Source: Chromatiales bacterium
Lineage (GTDB): Bacteria; Pseudomonadota; Gammaproteobacteria; Chromatiales; Chromatiaceae
Length of the DNA stretch: 6,798 bases
Direction: 5' to 3'
Assembly: GCA_024639625.1 (NCBI GenBank)
Contig: JAHEIA010000172.1
Coordinates: forward strand, 1-6,798
Shown here: in pieces, positions 6,276 through 6,798 of the stretch
Layout: each line of letters begins with the position of its first letter
Numbering within the stretch: the first letter of the stretch is position 1
Position numbers and translations under genes: made by a program
The notes under the pieces: model-generated
What the model saw: the letters and a program-made list of their open reading frames with translations, nothing else
What the model was told of the DNA's origin: nothing
The model's database searches: none

Positions 6276-6304
6276 GACTACGACCGGCAGTGCGGTTCGG
6301 ATCA
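6276..6304 (-). promoter_or_regulatory. Candidate ECF11-type promoter of the fasciclin gene
   Basis: On the minus strand TGATCC (6304-6299) is followed by exactly 16 bases and CGTAGTC (6282-6276), the same arrangement as at the rpoE promoter. Transcription would begin near 6269, giving a leader of roughly 95 bases before the ATG at 6173. It sits back to back with the plus-strand element at 6342-6370. Confidence 0.7.
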
Positions 6305-6341
6305 CGCCAAAACAAGAGAGTCCGACTGCGAGTTGGCCCGG

Positions 6342-6370
6342 TGATCCGGACCCGGACAGGAACCGTAACA
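6342..6370 (+). promoter_or_regulatory. Candidate ECF11-type promoter of the flavoprotein gene
   Basis: TGATCC (6342-6347) is followed by 16 bases and CGTAACA (6364-6370), the third copy of the arrangement. Transcription would start near 6377, about 20 bases before the ATG at 6397, which has GGGAG at 6383-6387. The -35 elements of this and the divergent fasciclin promoter are 37 bases apart. Confidence 0.75.
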
Positions 6371-6396
6371 ATAAAAAACGTAGGGAGATCGAAACG

Positions 6397-6798
6397 ATGG
6401 CGCTACAACTGGTTAACCCGCAAGACAAACCGCAACGGATAGCCGTAATTGGAACGGGCATAGCCGGAATGGCGGCGGCGTGGCTACTTGCGAAACGGCA
6501 CGAGATCAGCGTTTACGAGAAGGACGACCGTCCAGGGGGTCACACTAACACGGTCGAAGTCGATGCCGGGGGTCGAACTGTTGCGGTCGACACCGGATTC
6601 ATTGTGTACAACGAGCGTACCTACCCCAACCTCGTCGCCCTGTTCGATCATTTGGGCGTCGAGACGCGGCCGACTGACATGTCATTTGCAGCGTCGCTGG
6701 ACGGCGGGCGCTTCGAGTATTCCGGGTCCGGTCTGGCGGGTCTTCTGGCGCAGCCGCACAATGCGCTGCGGCCGCGCATGTGGAGCATGCTCAAGGAT
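6397..6798 (+). CDS. FAD-dependent amine-oxidase-like flavoprotein, 5' part
   Basis: This is the first 134 residues of a flavoprotein that runs off the right edge in an open frame; relatives are usually above 400 residues. The N-terminal Rossmann fold binds FAD: IAVIGTGIAGMAAAWLL has the GxGxxG glycines 19, 21 and 24, Glu41 ends the second strand (ISVYEKDDRPGGHTNTV) to hold the ribose, and RPGGH continues the dinucleotide signature. TVAVDTGFIVYNERTYPNL is characteristic of the NAD/FAD-binding amine-oxidase-like group (COG2907 type). This group is often near ECF11 sigma genes and fatty-acid modifying genes such as cyclopropane synthase-like methyltransferases, so a role in lipid modification under oxidative stress is plausible but inferred. 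The ATG at 6397 has GGGAG nine bases before it and an ECF-type promoter just upstream. The next genes lie outside the window. Confidence 0.9.
   Translation, partial: MALQLVNPQDKPQRIAVIGTGIAGMAAAWLLAKRHEISVYEKDDRPGGHTNTVEVDAGGRTVAVDTGFIVYNERTYPNLVALFDHLGVETRPTDMSFAASLDGGRFEYSGSGLAGLLAQPHNALRPRMWSMLKD

Overview
The window looks like chromosomal DNA of a GC-rich pseudomonad-type bacterium (Pseudomonadota, probably a gammaproteobacterium). The evidence is an Lrp/AsnC regulator, a pirin, a cysteine glutathione peroxidase, and an ECF sigma factor paired with a ChrR-type zinc anti-sigma factor. I see no tRNA, rRNA, CRISPR array or insertion sequence. Genes are densely packed, and both convergent and divergent pairs occur.

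Left part (1-3412). A GC-rich stretch without a confident gene leads into an AT-rich promoter-like segment and an Lrp/AsnC regulator (255-740, +). Converging on it is a membrane-anchored or exported thioredoxin-like protein with a CWNC active site (780-1340, -). Divergent from that is a predicted membrane protein of unknown function, possibly DUF6635 (1517-2407, +). A 306-base stretch with no convincing gene follows, then a pirin-family cupin with all four metal ligands (2714-3412, +).

Right part (3559-6798) is the most coherent unit. On the minus strand an RpoE/ECF sigma factor (5375-4776) overlaps a ChrR-like anti-sigma factor by four bases (4779-4123). An exported glutathione peroxidase follows 30 bases later (4092-3559). 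Upstream on the same strand is an exported fasciclin-domain protein (6173-5595). Divergent from it, and cut by the right window edge, is a FAD-dependent amine-oxidase-like flavoprotein (6397 onward, +).

The main discovery is that the sigma operon, the fasciclin gene and the flavoprotein gene are each preceded by the same element, TGATCC-N16-CGTA, in the right orientation. This matches the promoter type I recall for ECF11 sigma factors of the RpoE-ChrR kind, which respond to singlet oxygen in Rhodobacter sphaeroides. The window therefore appears to hold a compact, autoregulated photo-oxidative or lipid-peroxide stress regulon: sensor (ChrR), sigma factor, peroxide detoxification (Gpx), an exported adhesion-type protein (fasciclin) and a flavoprotein. 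The inducing signal and the shared regulation are inferred from sequence and not demonstrated.
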